Positions 23,568 to 35,494 of a DNA stretch of 64,000 bases are shown piece by piece. Each line of letters begins with the position of its first letter. Position 1 is the first letter of the stretch. The position numbers were made by a program, and so were the translations under genes. Where the stretch lies: assembly GCF_017654505.1 (NCBI RefSeq), contig NC_054534.1, positions 42,209,226-42,273,225 on the forward strand, written 5' to 3'. The notes under the pieces are model-generated. The model worked only from the letters and a program-made list of their open reading frames with translations, was not told where the DNA came from and searched no databases. Source of the stretch: Polyodon spathula. Lineage: Eukaryota; Chordata; Actinopteri; Acipenseriformes; Polyodontidae.

Positions 23568-24779
23568 AGTTTGTATATTATAAGTGGTATGTATATATGC
23601 CCCCTCACAGAAAATGGCCTGCAGCTAAGTGTTTGACTAATATTGGTGTATTCTATTTTGTGACACGGGCAGTGTTATGATAAAATATATCCTGAAGACA
23701 GACTGCCTCTTGGTTGGCTTGGGGATTTGGGGAAGGGACAGGCATCCTGCTCCTGCTTATATACTGTGGCTTACAAATGGTTGTGTATAACCTGTTGTAT
23801 ATAACCTGCTGTATTATGGGGGAGTGCTTGAAGTGGATATTGACTGACTGGTGGAGGCAAAATCCCATGGTGGCAGGGATGCAGTTATTGCACCTGCTTC
23901 TGGAAGACTTTTGTTTTTTTAAATCTCTTTTGAAGTGCACCTTTTCATTACTTTGTGGACTAATGGAATGGATTGTGTTTGTATAAACTCATATGTGTTT
24001 TTATTATCCTTGGACTGAGAATACAGGCAGAATAATCCCCTTGGCAGCACTGAGGGACAGGTGGTCTACCCTGACCTCTAGAGAAGAATTAATCTTTCAA
24101 TGTTTGAATCTTTGGGGGGTGGGGCAATTCTGTTTAAAAAAAAAAAGTTATTAATAATAAAGAATATAACCCTTGTATTGTAGAAAGATCATCTAAGCTA
24201 AAAGGGGGAGATGTACATGTAATGAAAGCGTTATCCTACATTGCAGAATATGGTGATGGCCTTTCTGTAGTTGTTCTGGTTCCCGGAGAGTTCAGAATAA
24301 ACACGTTGCTTACAGGAATGCCTGTCTGTGTGTGCTCCGTTCTTATGTCGTGTAAAACACAAACATACAGCCGCCACACTCATTTTAAAACTGCTTTGAC
24401 ATGAAAACGAAAAACAAACAATCAGATACAACTTAATATTTTAATTTATGAACATCATACATAACATTTTCCCAGCAGAAACATCGTATTTACATTGAAA
24501 ATTAAACTTTTTTCTTATTTTTTTTCTCCTCCAAAAAGAGCACATATAAGTACATAAACATGAAAAACTGTAATAAAATAAACTATACGCAATAAACCTC
24601 TGTGTAAACAGGTGTAGAAAGCTGTATGCACATATACAATTATAAAACATAAATAACTAGCATAAAACAAAAATATAACATAACTTATGCAATGTGAAAG
24701 CGCTTTGAGTGAAACAGAGTTCAAAGGCTCTGTCTGTTCAGTTTTAGTACAGGTTTCTAAGTACAACAATCTATGCAGA
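23568..24779. other. No gene seen
   Basis: The frames at 23653-23986 are hydrophobic readings without motifs. The region 24100-24680 is AT-rich and may be the 3' flank of the piggyBac fragment to its right. Confidence 0.35.
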
Positions 24780-25240
24780 AAACAGGCTTTTCAACTGTAC
24801 CAGTGCACTTGCCAGAGATTGCCTTTTTTCACAACGGGCGCAGACATCAAAAGTTTTTACTTGCATTTAGCAACCTGGCATCGTGCCAGTGGGCGCAGCG
24901 CTGGCTGAACGCTGAGGGGAATTTGCCAGCCAGATTTCATATCGCTTCTCAAAATGTTTCTGCCGTACCTCCAGGGCTAGCTGCAAAATGAAGTCCCTCC
25001 AGGAGATTGTGTTCCCGGTGCACCCCTTGTACAAAACAAAAGCCAGGTCCAAAACATTATAAAAAAACAGCCACAGGCCACCTGCGATTGCCACATTTGA
25101 CAGATTACAGCCGTGCCTTTTGATCCAGTATATCCACACACCACACTTCATTGCGCTGTAAAATGCAACAGTCTCTGGCTTTCGTTTAGCATCAGTCCCG
25201 ATCGTCACTGATTTGTACAGAGAGCTTAGAATAAGCACAT
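24780..25240 (-). pseudogene. piggyBac-type transposase C-terminal fragment
   Basis: Minus-strand translation gives KRKPETVAFYSAMKCGVW, a degraded middle, LFFYNVLDLAFVLYKGCTG and RDFILQLALEVRQKHFEKR. This is the end of the piggyBac DDE domain. In a shifted frame it is followed by RCQVAKCK and VCARCEK, which resembles the cysteine-rich zinc domain at the piggyBac C-terminus. The N-terminal two thirds, the catalytic aspartates and the terminal repeats with TTAA were not found. It is a dead fragment. Confidence 0.8.
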
Positions 25241-25314
25241 TTTTTTACACATATAAGTAGCGTAGCTATATCACACGGTATTGTGATTCAATGTAGATAT
25301 TTTGTGTCAACTGC

Positions 25315-25373
<59 letters not shown>

Positions 25374-26340
25374 TATGATGTGTAAAATGACTTTCATTAG
25401 TGTTTCAGCATTCGACAGGAATATATACTATAATACGTTCATTTATCGGCTATATTGTATTTATTTCAATATGCCACATAAACTGCGAAGCAAGTGATTA
25501 TAACTTATTTATGTTTACGATTCTGCAGCTGAAACACCCTGTGGGTATTTAATTCAAATATTTAGTATCACTTTAGAACTGTCATTCATGGGAAGGGCCT
25601 AATAATTTAGTTTAAAACACAAAACATTTGAGCTCATAACACTAATGAATTTGCCAAAGAATGTGAAAGAAAATATTATTTCAGGCCTTTTCTTAGCACC
25701 CATCGGCTCAATTTTACACATTGACACAGAATATTCTAGTTTTGACAAGGCGGGTGCATCTGTTCTAACATGTCATGCTTTGGTAACAGTCTTCTGCCAC
25801 AACACTAGGTTCTTGCCTTTTGCTGTCACAGATAGTAAAATCAGACTTCATATCTGAATGGTTCCATGTATACATTAGATATGTACATTGAATCTCATAC
25901 CTATACGCAGGTTGTTGATTCATCCAGTACTATATGCTGTATGGTAATTAGCAACAAGAGAATAACAGTTAAATTGGTCCACTGGGGGACTGAAAAGCAG
26001 TTTTGCAATCTGATATAGACTTTTAGAGTAGGTTAAATTTGTGATTTAAGGCTAGGATTTGATTAATGTGTAGATGCTCCTAGAAGAGTGGATGTCTCTG
26101 GAGCATTTGATTCAGGAGGAAGCAACATACATCTTAATCACATGCTGTACTGTTACAAGTTACAATGCATATGGTTGACACCAACATGTGGGCATTGCCG
26201 ATAAGATTGCATTAAAATGTTCTTATTAAAAGGTGGTGAAATTCAAATGGATATCCCACAAAGTAGCAATTAATTATAGGTTTTAGCATGCTCATTTTCA
26301 TCAACAGAGTGAGCTGCATGCACTTCAAACAAACAATGAA
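25241..26340. repeat. No gene; (AAT)n microsatellite
   Basis: A perfect AAT repeat of about 60 bp lies near 25315-25374. The rest is AT-rich with no recognised gene. Confidence 0.7.
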
Positions 26341-26557
26341 GTGGGGGAGGCTGTGTGGTCCAGCAGTTAAAGAAAAAGGCTTGTAACCAGGAGGTCCCTG
26401 GTTCAACACCCAGCTCACTGTGTCACCCTGAGCAAGTCACTTGTGTCTTCCAGTTGAGATGTTGCTGTAAGTGACTCTGCAGCTCATGCATAGTTCACAC
26501 ACCCTAGTCTCTGTAAGTCGCCTTGGATAAAGGTGTCTGCTAAATAAACAAATAATA
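26341..26557 (+). mobile_element. tRNA-derived SINE with L2-like tail
   Basis: The head GGCTGTGTGGTCCAGCAG resembles an A box, and GGTCCCTGGTTCAA is a B-box-like sequence. The body follows, then the tail GTAAGTCGCCTTGGATAAAG and TGTCTGCTAAATAAA. That tail is the L2-type 3' end shared by many fish SINEs. A minus-strand relative lies at 30690-30916. Confidence 0.85.
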
Positions 26558-26866
26558 ATCTTCAAAGTCTGAACTGTGCACCTGAAGACTGATTTTGCAA
26601 CTTAAGGTAAAACCGTAATTGAAAACAACAAAATTAATGTTATTTTTAGGAATTAAACAGGTCTATTGTAAATTTGCATGTAATCCAAATGAAGAAAAAG
26701 GTGCTTCCTATATGAGTAATACAAGTGACACTAAGGGTAGGTATTGCCCTTTACAGTACTGTTGTGCAACTATCTAAGCATATTCATTCTTCATGTTTGT
26801 CAACACAGTAACTGTCCTTTGCATGTGCAATAATGTTTCTACATTGTGGACAGACAGTTAAAGCAA

Positions 26867-26872
26867 TTTATT
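26867..26872 (-). terminator. Candidate polyadenylation signal for the C2CD4 gene
   Basis: On the minus strand this reads AATAAA, 254 bases after the C2CD4 stop codon. It is the first good match I noticed downstream. Such hexamers are common in AT-rich DNA, so this is tentative. Confidence 0.3.
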
Positions 26873-27125
26873 TGACTACAGCATTAGTATAAATTATAGT
26901 ATTGCATAAATGAATACATATCAAAACACTGTGGGACATATTCACAAAGCATTTGCACCAATGTTCCAGAACTAGCAAGAAACAACCCAGGTGCATGTCG
27001 GAGCTCTGTATAATTTCACTGAAAGTAATGGTATGTGTTTGGAATTTTATGGTAGGACAAACATGTACAGTAAAATACTTTTCTTAAAAGTTCACATCTC
27101 TGTACTGACATGTTGTGTTACCCTT

Positions 27126-28484
27126 TTACAAAGGCAATAACTGAAAAAGAGGCATTGCATTAACACCCAGCACTGTGTCTCGTTTGAGGCTAGATGCCTT
27201 GTTTAAGACCTTTAGTTTCAAGGACATGCTCTGGAGATCTTCCTCTGTGACCTCATCGAAAAAGAAATCCTCGTTAAAAATTGGATTCCTGCTGTTTTTT
27301 ATGATGGTGCTCTGCTGTCTCTGCATTTTCCCTGGGGTCAGACACACGATGACACAGCAGTGAACACACTTCTCCTCAAAAGAGCTGTCATACAGGTCTT
27401 CCACAGAAACCACCCGAACCCGAAGCGTGGTGCTGCCTGGGTCGTACTCTGCAGACAACCGAACCATTCCTCTGCCGTGGAGCTGGATTAGGTGCTCTTT
27501 CTGGAGACGCTCCTGGCACTGAAGCAGGTCGAGAGAGAACAATGCAGGAGGGGCCAGGGAGCAACCAAGAGCAGACACTGTGAAAAAAGCCTTCTTCGAG
27601 GCACTGGGACTGTTGTCTGTGGAGCTACATTCATCTGTAGAGAAGGAGCTATTCCCCCCTAGGGATTGCTTGGAGGTGGATCTAGAAGACTCACCCAAAG
27701 AGCTCTCTTGACCAAACATTTTTAACAGAGAGGAGCCCGATAGGGATCGAGGCAGCAAAGGAGAACTGTAAGGTGAAGACTCATTGGAAGATTGTGTGTC
27801 ACTGTCAGGGATACCCTGCTTGAAGGGTACCTTACAGGGGTGACATGGAGGTGGACTTATATCAGAAGAGTTTAAGAAGCTTAGGGACCCTGTTGGAGAA
27901 AGTAGCTGTTTACTGGGGAAGCTGCCTTGCTTCCGCAGGGTATAGCTTGTTAAGTCTACATGAAATAAGGACTCTTTTCTCCTGGTGTTAGGGCTTTCAA
28001 AGAAACCAGAAAGACCGTAATATGTGGCTCCCTGAGGCAGTAACATTGACGAAGGACAAGGGGCATGGTCTCGTAATTTGTTTCTGTGCATGTTAATTTT
28101 ATTGTCTTCATTGACATCCTCTGCACTCTCTATTTGTATGATGTGCTGATTAGCCAACTTTACAAGGTCCCTTCTCTCGTTGCTTTTGCTGAAACTTCCT
28201 GACCTAACATGTAGCAGGGGGGTCTTTGCGCAATGCCGGATGCTGTTTTCAGAGGCAGAGGGGTTTATCTTGTATTTTGCTGGAAGTCGTTTAGAATTAC
28301 CAGAGTCTTCGGAAAGTTTTGGCGGTATGAAGAAATCTGGGATTTTGTCTGGTGTCAGGACATTGCTGGGCAGTCTGTTGGAGAGGCTGGCCATTGCAGT
28401 GCTGTCCTCACAAGGGCAAAGTCTGTTACCATCAAAAGGAATGTGGTTTTCAACTGTTTCTCGAATTCTTTCAATTAACCACAT
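27126..28484 (-). CDS. c2cd4a/b-like: C2CD4-family protein (C2CD4A/B-like), 452 aa
   Basis: The start chosen is ATG at 28484, giving MWLIERIRE. This matches the family's MW.LERLR start; the frame is open seven codons further but without an ATG. Conserved blocks appear in order: NVLTPDKIPDFFIPPKL (residues 41-57), HIIQIESAED (114-123), ESPNTRRKESLFH (163-175) and a long serine-rich region (200-300). A C-terminal C2-like beta sandwich (about 338-452) contains VRLSAEYDPGSTTLRVRVV, NPIFNEDFFFDEV and KRDTVLG. Human C2CD4A/B are nuclear, cytokine-induced proteins linked to beta-cell function; that role is known for relatives, not shown here. Like its relatives, the coding region is intronless. It lies head-to-tail with VPS13C, the neighbour expected for C2CD4A/B. 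The protein is longer than human C2CD4A/B and in that respect is more like C2CD4C, so paralogue naming is tentative. Confidence 0.93.
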   Translation of the reverse strand: MWLIERIRETVENHIPFDGNRLCPCEDSTAMASLSNRLPSNVLTPDKIPDFFIPPKLSEDSGNSKRLPAKYKINPSASENSIRHCAKTPLLHVRSGSFSKSNERRDLVKLANQHIIQIESAEDVNEDNKINMHRNKLRDHAPCPSSMLLPQGATYYGLSGFFESPNTRRKESLFHVDLTSYTLRKQGSFPSKQLLSPTGSLSFLNSSDISPPPCHPCKVPFKQGIPDSDTQSSNESSPYSSPLLPRSLSGSSLLKMFGQESSLGESSRSTSKQSLGGNSSFSTDECSSTDNSPSASKKAFFTVSALGCSLAPPALFSLDLLQCQERLQKEHLIQLHGRGMVRLSAEYDPGSTTLRVRVVSVEDLYDSSFEEKCVHCCVIVCLTPGKMQRQQSTIIKNSRNPIFNEDFFFDEVTEEDLQSMSLKLKVLNKASSLKRDTVLGVNAMPLFQLLPL

Positions 28485-28535
28485 ATTCACAATGTTTGCA
28501 CTCAAAACTTTAGCATTTCAGGAACCAGCACATGC
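28485..28535 (-). promoter_or_regulatory. C2CD4 exon 2 5'UTR and splice acceptor
   Basis: On the minus strand a strong pyrimidine tract ending TTTTTTTACAG puts the acceptor AG at 28537-28536. The exon then begins at 28535 and runs 51 bases to the ATG. This indicates a spliced 5'UTR, in line with the candidate first exon near 31368. Confidence 0.65.
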
Positions 28536-28638
28536 CTGTAAAAAAAGAAAATAAAAAAAAGTGGGATGAGCATAAGCTATTACTGTTGAATGTTTTGAAT
28601 AAGCTATTATTGTTGAACGCTTACTGTGTTAAGTGTAC

Positions 28639-28757
<119 letters not shown>

Positions 28758-28877
28758 ACTGGTTTTAAAACTTACAGAAGACTCGTGCTTAGACAAACTA
28801 GTTGGACCAGACCTGTTCAGAACAATCTGTTGGGAGCACTGATCGTTATCCACACAATACTAAACATGCCTTGTCTA

Positions 28878-29844
28878 GTTGCAGACAAAAGTATTGGCAC
28901 CCAGCATTTATTATAACATAATTCATGGCAACAGATTAAAGACAAGCATTTAGTAAACTGTAACCACTTTTTAATAAAAAAAAGATAAGATTTAACAAAT
29001 AGTCTTTAAAAAAAACAAATGTATTAGCACCCCTGCTTTAGTAGTTCATGTGTTCTCATTGTGCTATTATTACAGGTTTCAGAAGTTTATGATAAGTCTT
29101 AACCAGTATGTTAAATCTTGTTGGTGAAATCTGGTCCCATTTTCTCTTGCATATTTCCTTCAGCTCTGACAGATTGGATATAAAATACTTGGCTACAGTT
29201 TCTTTCAGGTCAGTCCAAAGCATTTATATTGGATTGAGATCTGGTGATTGTGAATGCCATTCCATAACAGTTCATTTTTGGGAAAAAAAAAAGTTTTATT
29301 TTAGTCTCACTGGGCCAGACAATTTTGTTGAAGAATGCTTCAGATTCCTGCTCATATCTCTTTGCAAACTTTAGGTTTTCAGGTCTACGTGTATACAGCT
29401 CTTCTGTGTTCAGGTGCCTTTGTACAGTCCTTTCATGCACCATTATGCCTGATGCTTCTAATCTTTCTTTAAGTCCTTGGCTGTTAATCTTGGATTTTTT
29501 CTTTTTCAGATGCTCAGATGATTCTCCTACCTGCAGTGCCTGTAATGTTCTCAGGATGTTCCACTTCTTTCAAGTGTTTCAGTTGAATTTGTTCTGTGGT
29601 ACTTCTTGATTTATTGCTCTGATTGTTCATGTTGGTATTCCATATTTCTTTGATGCGGTTCTATAGCCATTTCCTTTGTTGTACTTTGCTACAAGTGCTT
29701 TTCTCAAATCCAACTCTTTTGTCTTGACCATCATCTGCTGTGTTGCCAAAATGTTCTTTTTCAACAGATGTTGGAAATAACTATCCCATTTTCTGGCTAT
29801 TGACTTTATAATACAGCTTAATTACTGTGTAATAGTTTTCAATC

Positions 29845-29903
<59 letters not shown>

Positions 29904-30177
29904 ATATATATAATCATAATCAAGTAAATCACAAAAAGTCTGAAAATTACATTTCTTTTATGAAAGCAGTACTTATCGTCATGAAAAAATTTTGACTTGA
30001 TTTTTTTCTTTCTTTTTTTTTTTTTTTTTTTAATAAATATTGCTTGTTAACTACAAGGAATTGTGTATTTTGATCTTTTTCATATTAATCAGTGGCTAAT
30101 GTCCACATGTTTTAACACAATTTTATTTGAATTATCTTATATTAAGTGTAGGGCCACAATACTTTTGTCTACAACTG
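28878..30177 (-). mobile_element. Tc1/mariner element in the C2CD4 intron
   Basis: It is bounded by TA (28876-28877 and 30178-30179) with inverted ends: GACAAAAGTATTGGCACC on the left and a matching CACAATACTTTTGTCTACAAC on the right. Minus-strand fragments of a Tc1-like transposase lie at 29210-29443: a VHERTVQRHLN piece, KFAKRYEQE, then WPSETKIKLFF around the first catalytic site, whose aspartate is lost (S-E instead of D-E). A second (TA)n run occurs at 29848-29900. The copy is decayed. Confidence 0.8.
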
Positions 30178-30689
30178 TATGTTCTCTTAACCTATTTTCC
30201 TTTGGAAAAAAAATAATACAGACACTGTAATGTTTTTGTAACATTCATGTGCTCTTAGCATTTTTGCTTTCAAATGAACCCCTGCTCTGTACAATACATT
30301 TTAATGTTTGCAGTAATGTTTAAATTCACCTGTGTGGAAACTACGAATACTATGTGATTCAGAGAATAGGTCGACCCCACTACTGCAGTTCAGGTTAGCG
30401 AGAATCTACTGTAATTCAAGATCATCGTGTTAGATTGCTGCATTATTATTCTATTCAAACTTGTTTCAAAATGTCAAAGGCAAAGGTATTCCTTTGACAT
30501 TTAGAATATGCCATGGAAGCAAAATATGCAAATCACCTTAAGCGAAAGTTACAAGACTGCATTGTAATATATAAATGTTAAACTATGAATTCATTTACAA
30601 AATAAATAAATGCAATCTACTTTTAAACAGCATTCCGATTAAGCAATGCTTTATTAAAATAATCCATCCTTGTTTCTAAAATTATTATT

Positions 30690-30916
30690 ATTATTATTTG
30701 TTTATTTAGCAGACACCTTTATCCAAGGTGACTTACAGAGTCTAGGGTGTGTGAACTTTGCATCAGCTGCAGAGTCGCTTACAGCAACGTCTCACCTGAA
30801 AGATGGAGCACAAAGAGGCTAAGTGACTTGCTCGGGGTCACACAGTGAGTCAGTGAGTGAGCCGGGATTTGGACCAGGGACCTTCTGGTTTAACCACTGG
30901 ACCACACCGCCTCCTA
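30690..30916 (-). mobile_element. tRNA-derived SINE with L2-like tail, reverse
   Basis: On the plus strand it begins TTTATTTAGCAGACACCTTT, the reverse of the L2-like tail, and ends with a reversed tRNA-like head (GGACCAGGGACC and CCACTGGACCACACCGCCTCC). It is the same family as 26341-26557, in opposite orientation. Confidence 0.85.
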
Positions 30917-31367
30917 TGATTCCAGAAATAAAAAGATAATATACATTTATGTTATGTAATGTAATTGCTTAGCTTCTACTGCTTGTAATCCATAAGTACA
31001 TGGTCCATACAGGATTTTTCAGTTGTAAAGCTTTCTTCCTGTATAGTTTGAATAAACAGCAAATGTATGTATGCACCATGTACTATATGGTAAAAATCTA
31101 AATAAAACAACATTTTAATTTATTAAAGATATATTAAAATACATGCACTTCTACATACCTTCTACTATTACAAATATATAGATATATATATATATATAAT
31201 ATATCTATATATATATTATATATATATATATACCACCTTAATTGGAGGATATATGAAGTCAAATGCCTTTGTAAAAAGAGTTAGCTATGCCAGAAGTAAA
31301 ATAGATTAAAATTCAGGTTATCTAGTCTACAGAAAGGTAGAAAAAACACAAATAAACATGTACTTAC

Positions 31368-31490
31368 TTTTTGTAGCAACTAAGCAGATGTGACTGGCAG
31401 GTGCTGTGATTGTGTGAGTGTATGATCACTAAGCACTGATGTGTTTTATACAGCTGCTAACTGCTGCACGTCACTCATCTAACCAATTCA
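31368..31490 (-). promoter_or_regulatory. Probable C2CD4 promoter and non-coding first exon
   Basis: Read on the minus strand there is a CCAAT motif in reverse (31483-31487) and TGAGTGACGTGC (31478-31467), a CRE/AP-1-like site. TATAAAA follows at 31450-31444. A perfect GTAAGT donor is at 31367-31362. With a start about 25-30 bases below the TATA box, exon 1 would be about 50 bases (near 31420 to 31368), non-coding, and would splice over 2.8 kb to 28535. TATA, spacing and splice signals are seen; their use is inferred. Confidence 0.55.
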
Positions 31491-34400
31491 TGAGCCAACC
31501 AGAAGACTGATAAAAGATTCCATAGAGAAGCCCTTTGCAAATTAATGACACTACACACTTTCCTGGAAATCCCGTTTGGTAAGGAAGTGTGCAAATTTGC
31601 TGTACGTATTTTCCAAAAATACACAGCATACAGGAAGCAACTCGATATTCTACATCAATTAATTCACATAATAATCTTGACGCAAGCTTGTTACTTTTAA
31701 AAAAAAAAATTGCTATTATCCTTTTCTGACCATAAAAGAACCGTTTTTAACTTGATTTCCTCCTTCTTTGCAATGCCCACTGGGGATGCATTAAGAAATA
31801 GTGTTACTATGACATCTGATGTGTTTGTAAGAGGGCAGTTTGTACTACTGTTCAAAATGTATGAGGTTTAATAATGTGCTAAATAATGTATTATTTTCAT
31901 TATTAAAATATTCCAGAATTATAATTAGGGTTACTGTTTTACTATGTTTATTTTTTTCTCTTTTTCAGTGTTTATTTTTAGAAATGTTCATGGCCAAAAC
32001 TGGGTGTTTATTAGGGATTTTTGTTTTTATATGGTTCACAAATTGGTTGGTTGTTTCTGCTGTTGGACAAATGTTATGTTCTGGAGTAAACTGTTCAAAA
32101 CCAATAACAGCACAAATGAACTGCACCATGAACTGGAGAACAGTTAACACAAAAAAGTGCCATTAGTAGTCTCCAATGTTATTTTGTTGTTTATGCAATA
32201 AACACTTATTTCAATTTGTTTGGTTTTTTTGGGTATATGTTTTTAGTGTTTATCAGTGAAAAACAAAATTCTGAAACTCCAGCTATAATGTATTACACAC
32301 AAAGACTTTCTCAGAACTTCTACAGCACATGTCTGTACAGCTCTGTACACTGAGGATACTGCATAGAGCCAGCACTGACCATGCAATGAAACCTACATTT
32401 CAAAGCATATAGAACGAGATTTGTAAGTCAATTCAAAATCACAATTCAGTCTAAAATGCTAATTTAACACTGTCTTCATCAAATATATAAGGTGGTCTTG
32501 TATTCTTACATTCCCTTGCTACCTGACATGCTTTGAGAAGAATAAATAAAAAATATTTTCTGCTTCCCCAGCTTGTTACCTCACTGGTCTATAGCGACCC
32601 TTTTAAGTGAATTCAGAGGCACATCACATAAGAAAAGGTCAAATATTTATAACTTTAAAGAGTGAACAGAAAGAGGCAGAATAAGGTCTGGGCTTGTGAA
32701 GGCTGTTCACTTTAACTGCTACAAAGCATGACATTTAAACTGAGTCACACTATTCAGTTTGAAGCGGGTTACACAAGTCTCGCAAGACAGCCAATGACAG
32801 ACTGACAGCAGTAGCTGAATTGCTATCTTTGGAAATAGTAAGTACAACCCTTGAAAGAAAGCAACTGCAGTATTTGTTTAAAAAAAGTCAGTTTCCTCCA
32901 GAGAACCCAGCTTATTAGACATTAAATAAACCTAAATTTGACCTTACAACTTCAATACTATTAACATGTCATTCTCTTGTAGTTGACAAGCTAATTTGGT
33001 TTTCCACTAGCAAGGGAGTGGCTGAGCTATTATTTGCAACCTCTACATTTTTATCTTGTGCCACTAGGCCACAGCTCAAGATCTAAAGGCTAGATTTTGA
33101 ATAAAATATGCAACTTGATGAGTTTATAAAATGTTATCAGTATAACAATCACACAATTGGAAAAATGTGAGTTCCTTTTTTAATTTCTGTTCTACATGCC
33201 TGATAAATACAGGAGCTTCAGGATATAATTTATCACGTGGGAATGTAAATAAACTGGGCTGCACTCTGATAAAGCAGAATGCACAGAAGGCTAAGTTTAT
33301 CGGCACACAGATTATTGTATTTCAGTAAAACAATTAGATTACGGCTTAAAATCATTAAAACACATAATACAAATCTTTGATTCACAAGAATAAAAAATAT
33401 TAATTACAATTGAAAAGAAACTAAGGTTTTGGCTAATGTGACACCTGCCCACTTGAGTTGGGTTTCTTAGGTTTTAACGATAATGACAAAATGTGTAACA
33501 TGAACATATATAACATATACAGTGCCTCCCTCTAGTGGTTGGTGACAGTTGTGCAATAGTTTTTTTTTTTTTTTTTTTGTAAATCCACAGCTACCATTTC
33601 AACTTCTAATATCTTATCAAACGTTTGGGACTTTATATTTAGATGGAAACTCCGTGTACAATATATCTGAACCCTTTCTGTGGCAGTAATTTTACAGGAT
33701 TACCCAGTGCCCTGTTAAGGGAAACCATTTTAGGTTCTATAAACACTGAATGCTAAACGTGACGGGGATGAGGACATTTACTTTTGACCTGATATGGCTG
33801 CCTTAATAAGGGCATGTGAATGTTTAGGTTTCTGTTACATTGAGACAGTAGACTTATTAGTAGAGTTATTGCTACAGCTGTGTTTTAAGATTTTCGCAGT
33901 GATGTTACTTTTCCCACCTGTAGTTCCATTGTGGGTCTAGTTCAGTGAATATAAACCAAGGTAATCAGCTACAGTAATGTTAATCAAAGGTCATCATTGT
34001 CTGTTCTTTTGGCTCATTTCTACTCTCTCCGCTAACTAAAATTGTTATTTTTATTAGACATCATTTATCTTCAGAAGACACACAATATTCCTTTTGCAAT
34101 TAAACCATGTATTTATTTCTCAGTAACACAGTGAGTTGTGAAGTACAGGAATATTCAGTGAAGATCTGCTTACTGAGCTGTGAAAAACCTCAAGTATTTT
34201 TTTTCTGATAAGACTGTAAACAGTACAATATTGTACCACAAGTGGGCACTAAAAGTAAGCTTTGAGATGAGAAGTAAGCTAAGCCTTGTTGATCCAAAAA
34301 ATAGCCAAAGCCTTTAGTATACAATTAGGTATGCTGAACTAGAAAACTGTATTCAGATGAGGAAATGTACTGTTTTGAGTAAAATCATCTTTTTTTAAAC

Positions 34401-34769
34401 TGTTTTTTGATTATTATCATGTAATTGTGTCAGTTATTGTGTTCATGGTATTACTATTAAGTTAATGTGAGTCATGCTTTTACAAGTACTGTACATTGTC
34501 AGTGACCAGAAGATGGCCTCATGGTTACTAGAGGTGTTAGACTCTGTTTAATTTCCTAAATGTTCAAACGTTAACATATTTGGAATGCTGGTAAGCAGTC
34601 GGCTAACCTAAAACAAGAAAATTCAAACTTCAAATACATTACAACACTAATGTTTGCAACACTATTGTGTATATTGAATAGGCTAAGCATAAACACTGAA
34701 CATTAAAAAAATAACCTTACACTGAATAGGTACTACTGTATAAACACTGTACTGTACTGTATTTCACAT
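31491..34769. other. Upstream intergenic region, no gene seen
   Basis: The 108-codon hydrophobic frame at 31840-32166 has no recognised motif. A poly-T run is at 33561-33578. No exon, RNA gene or transposase was recognised. The region may hold regulatory DNA for the C2CD4 gene but nothing specific is visible. Confidence 0.4.
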
Positions 34770-35494
34770 TGTGGCAAAGTGATTGTGTGCAGGTACAGGC
34801 AGACAATTGTAATCCAGGTGAAAAAGTTTGTTTTATTTATTTTTAAGTCCAGTGCCTTACGGCAAAACAAACAATAAATAATAATGGAGGTGAGTAATAC
34901 AGCAGTGTGTATTACTTAATTTATAATCCCTGTGTTGCCCATAATCTTGTTTTTATTATACACCCACACAAAACACAAAATACTCAAGTCTGTTAGTACG
35001 TGAATTAGTGCTAGTGGTGCAAAAACAGTTTTATTTGTGAAAAAGGTGCAGTGTTGTCTGGTTTCATGCTGGCCCCTGGTAATTGTGTTAACTGTCTGTT
35101 AACGTGCAAGACAAGACGAGACAATTACAAACAAACAAAAACACAAAACTCACGGTTTTCAATAACAACACACTTTCACTGTCCTTCTGGCTTTAACTCA
35201 CTACAAACCAATATGAACGAACAGATTACAATTCTCCGTCCCCCTTATATGCTGTCATGCATGACCCTTTGGTAAACGAATGCAGCTACCTTTTCAATCT
35301 ACGGCTGCTACATTGTTTCCCTTCCAGGTCAATATGTTCTTGCAACGGAGTCTTGCCTTTTTCCAGACTGACTGACTTCCCGACCCGGGGAAAGAACTGT
35401 CAATCTAGCCCGTCCAAAGAACTCTGCCCTTGCTTAGCGCCCTCACAGGCCGGGAGGGAGATTTACAACCAAGGTTCATTGTATTTCTGTCACA
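34770..35494 (+). mobile_element. Solo LTR with 5-bp target duplication
   Basis: The 725-bp unit starts TGTGGCAAAGTG and ends CTGTCACA. It is flanked by identical CACAT at 34765-34769 and 35495-35499. There is no internal sequence, so it is a solo LTR left by recombination between two LTRs. A related copy lies at 22849-23567 and a decayed end at about 45900-46040. The minus strand may be the sense orientation. Confidence 0.85.

Noticed and set aside
23653..23986. Open frames on both strands at 23.7-24.0 kb
   Set aside because: Neither frame shows a family motif, splice signals or consistent codon use.
31840..32166. 108-codon hydrophobic plus-strand frame
   Set aside because: No signal peptide logic, no homologous motif, AT-rich composition and a competing frame of equal quality.
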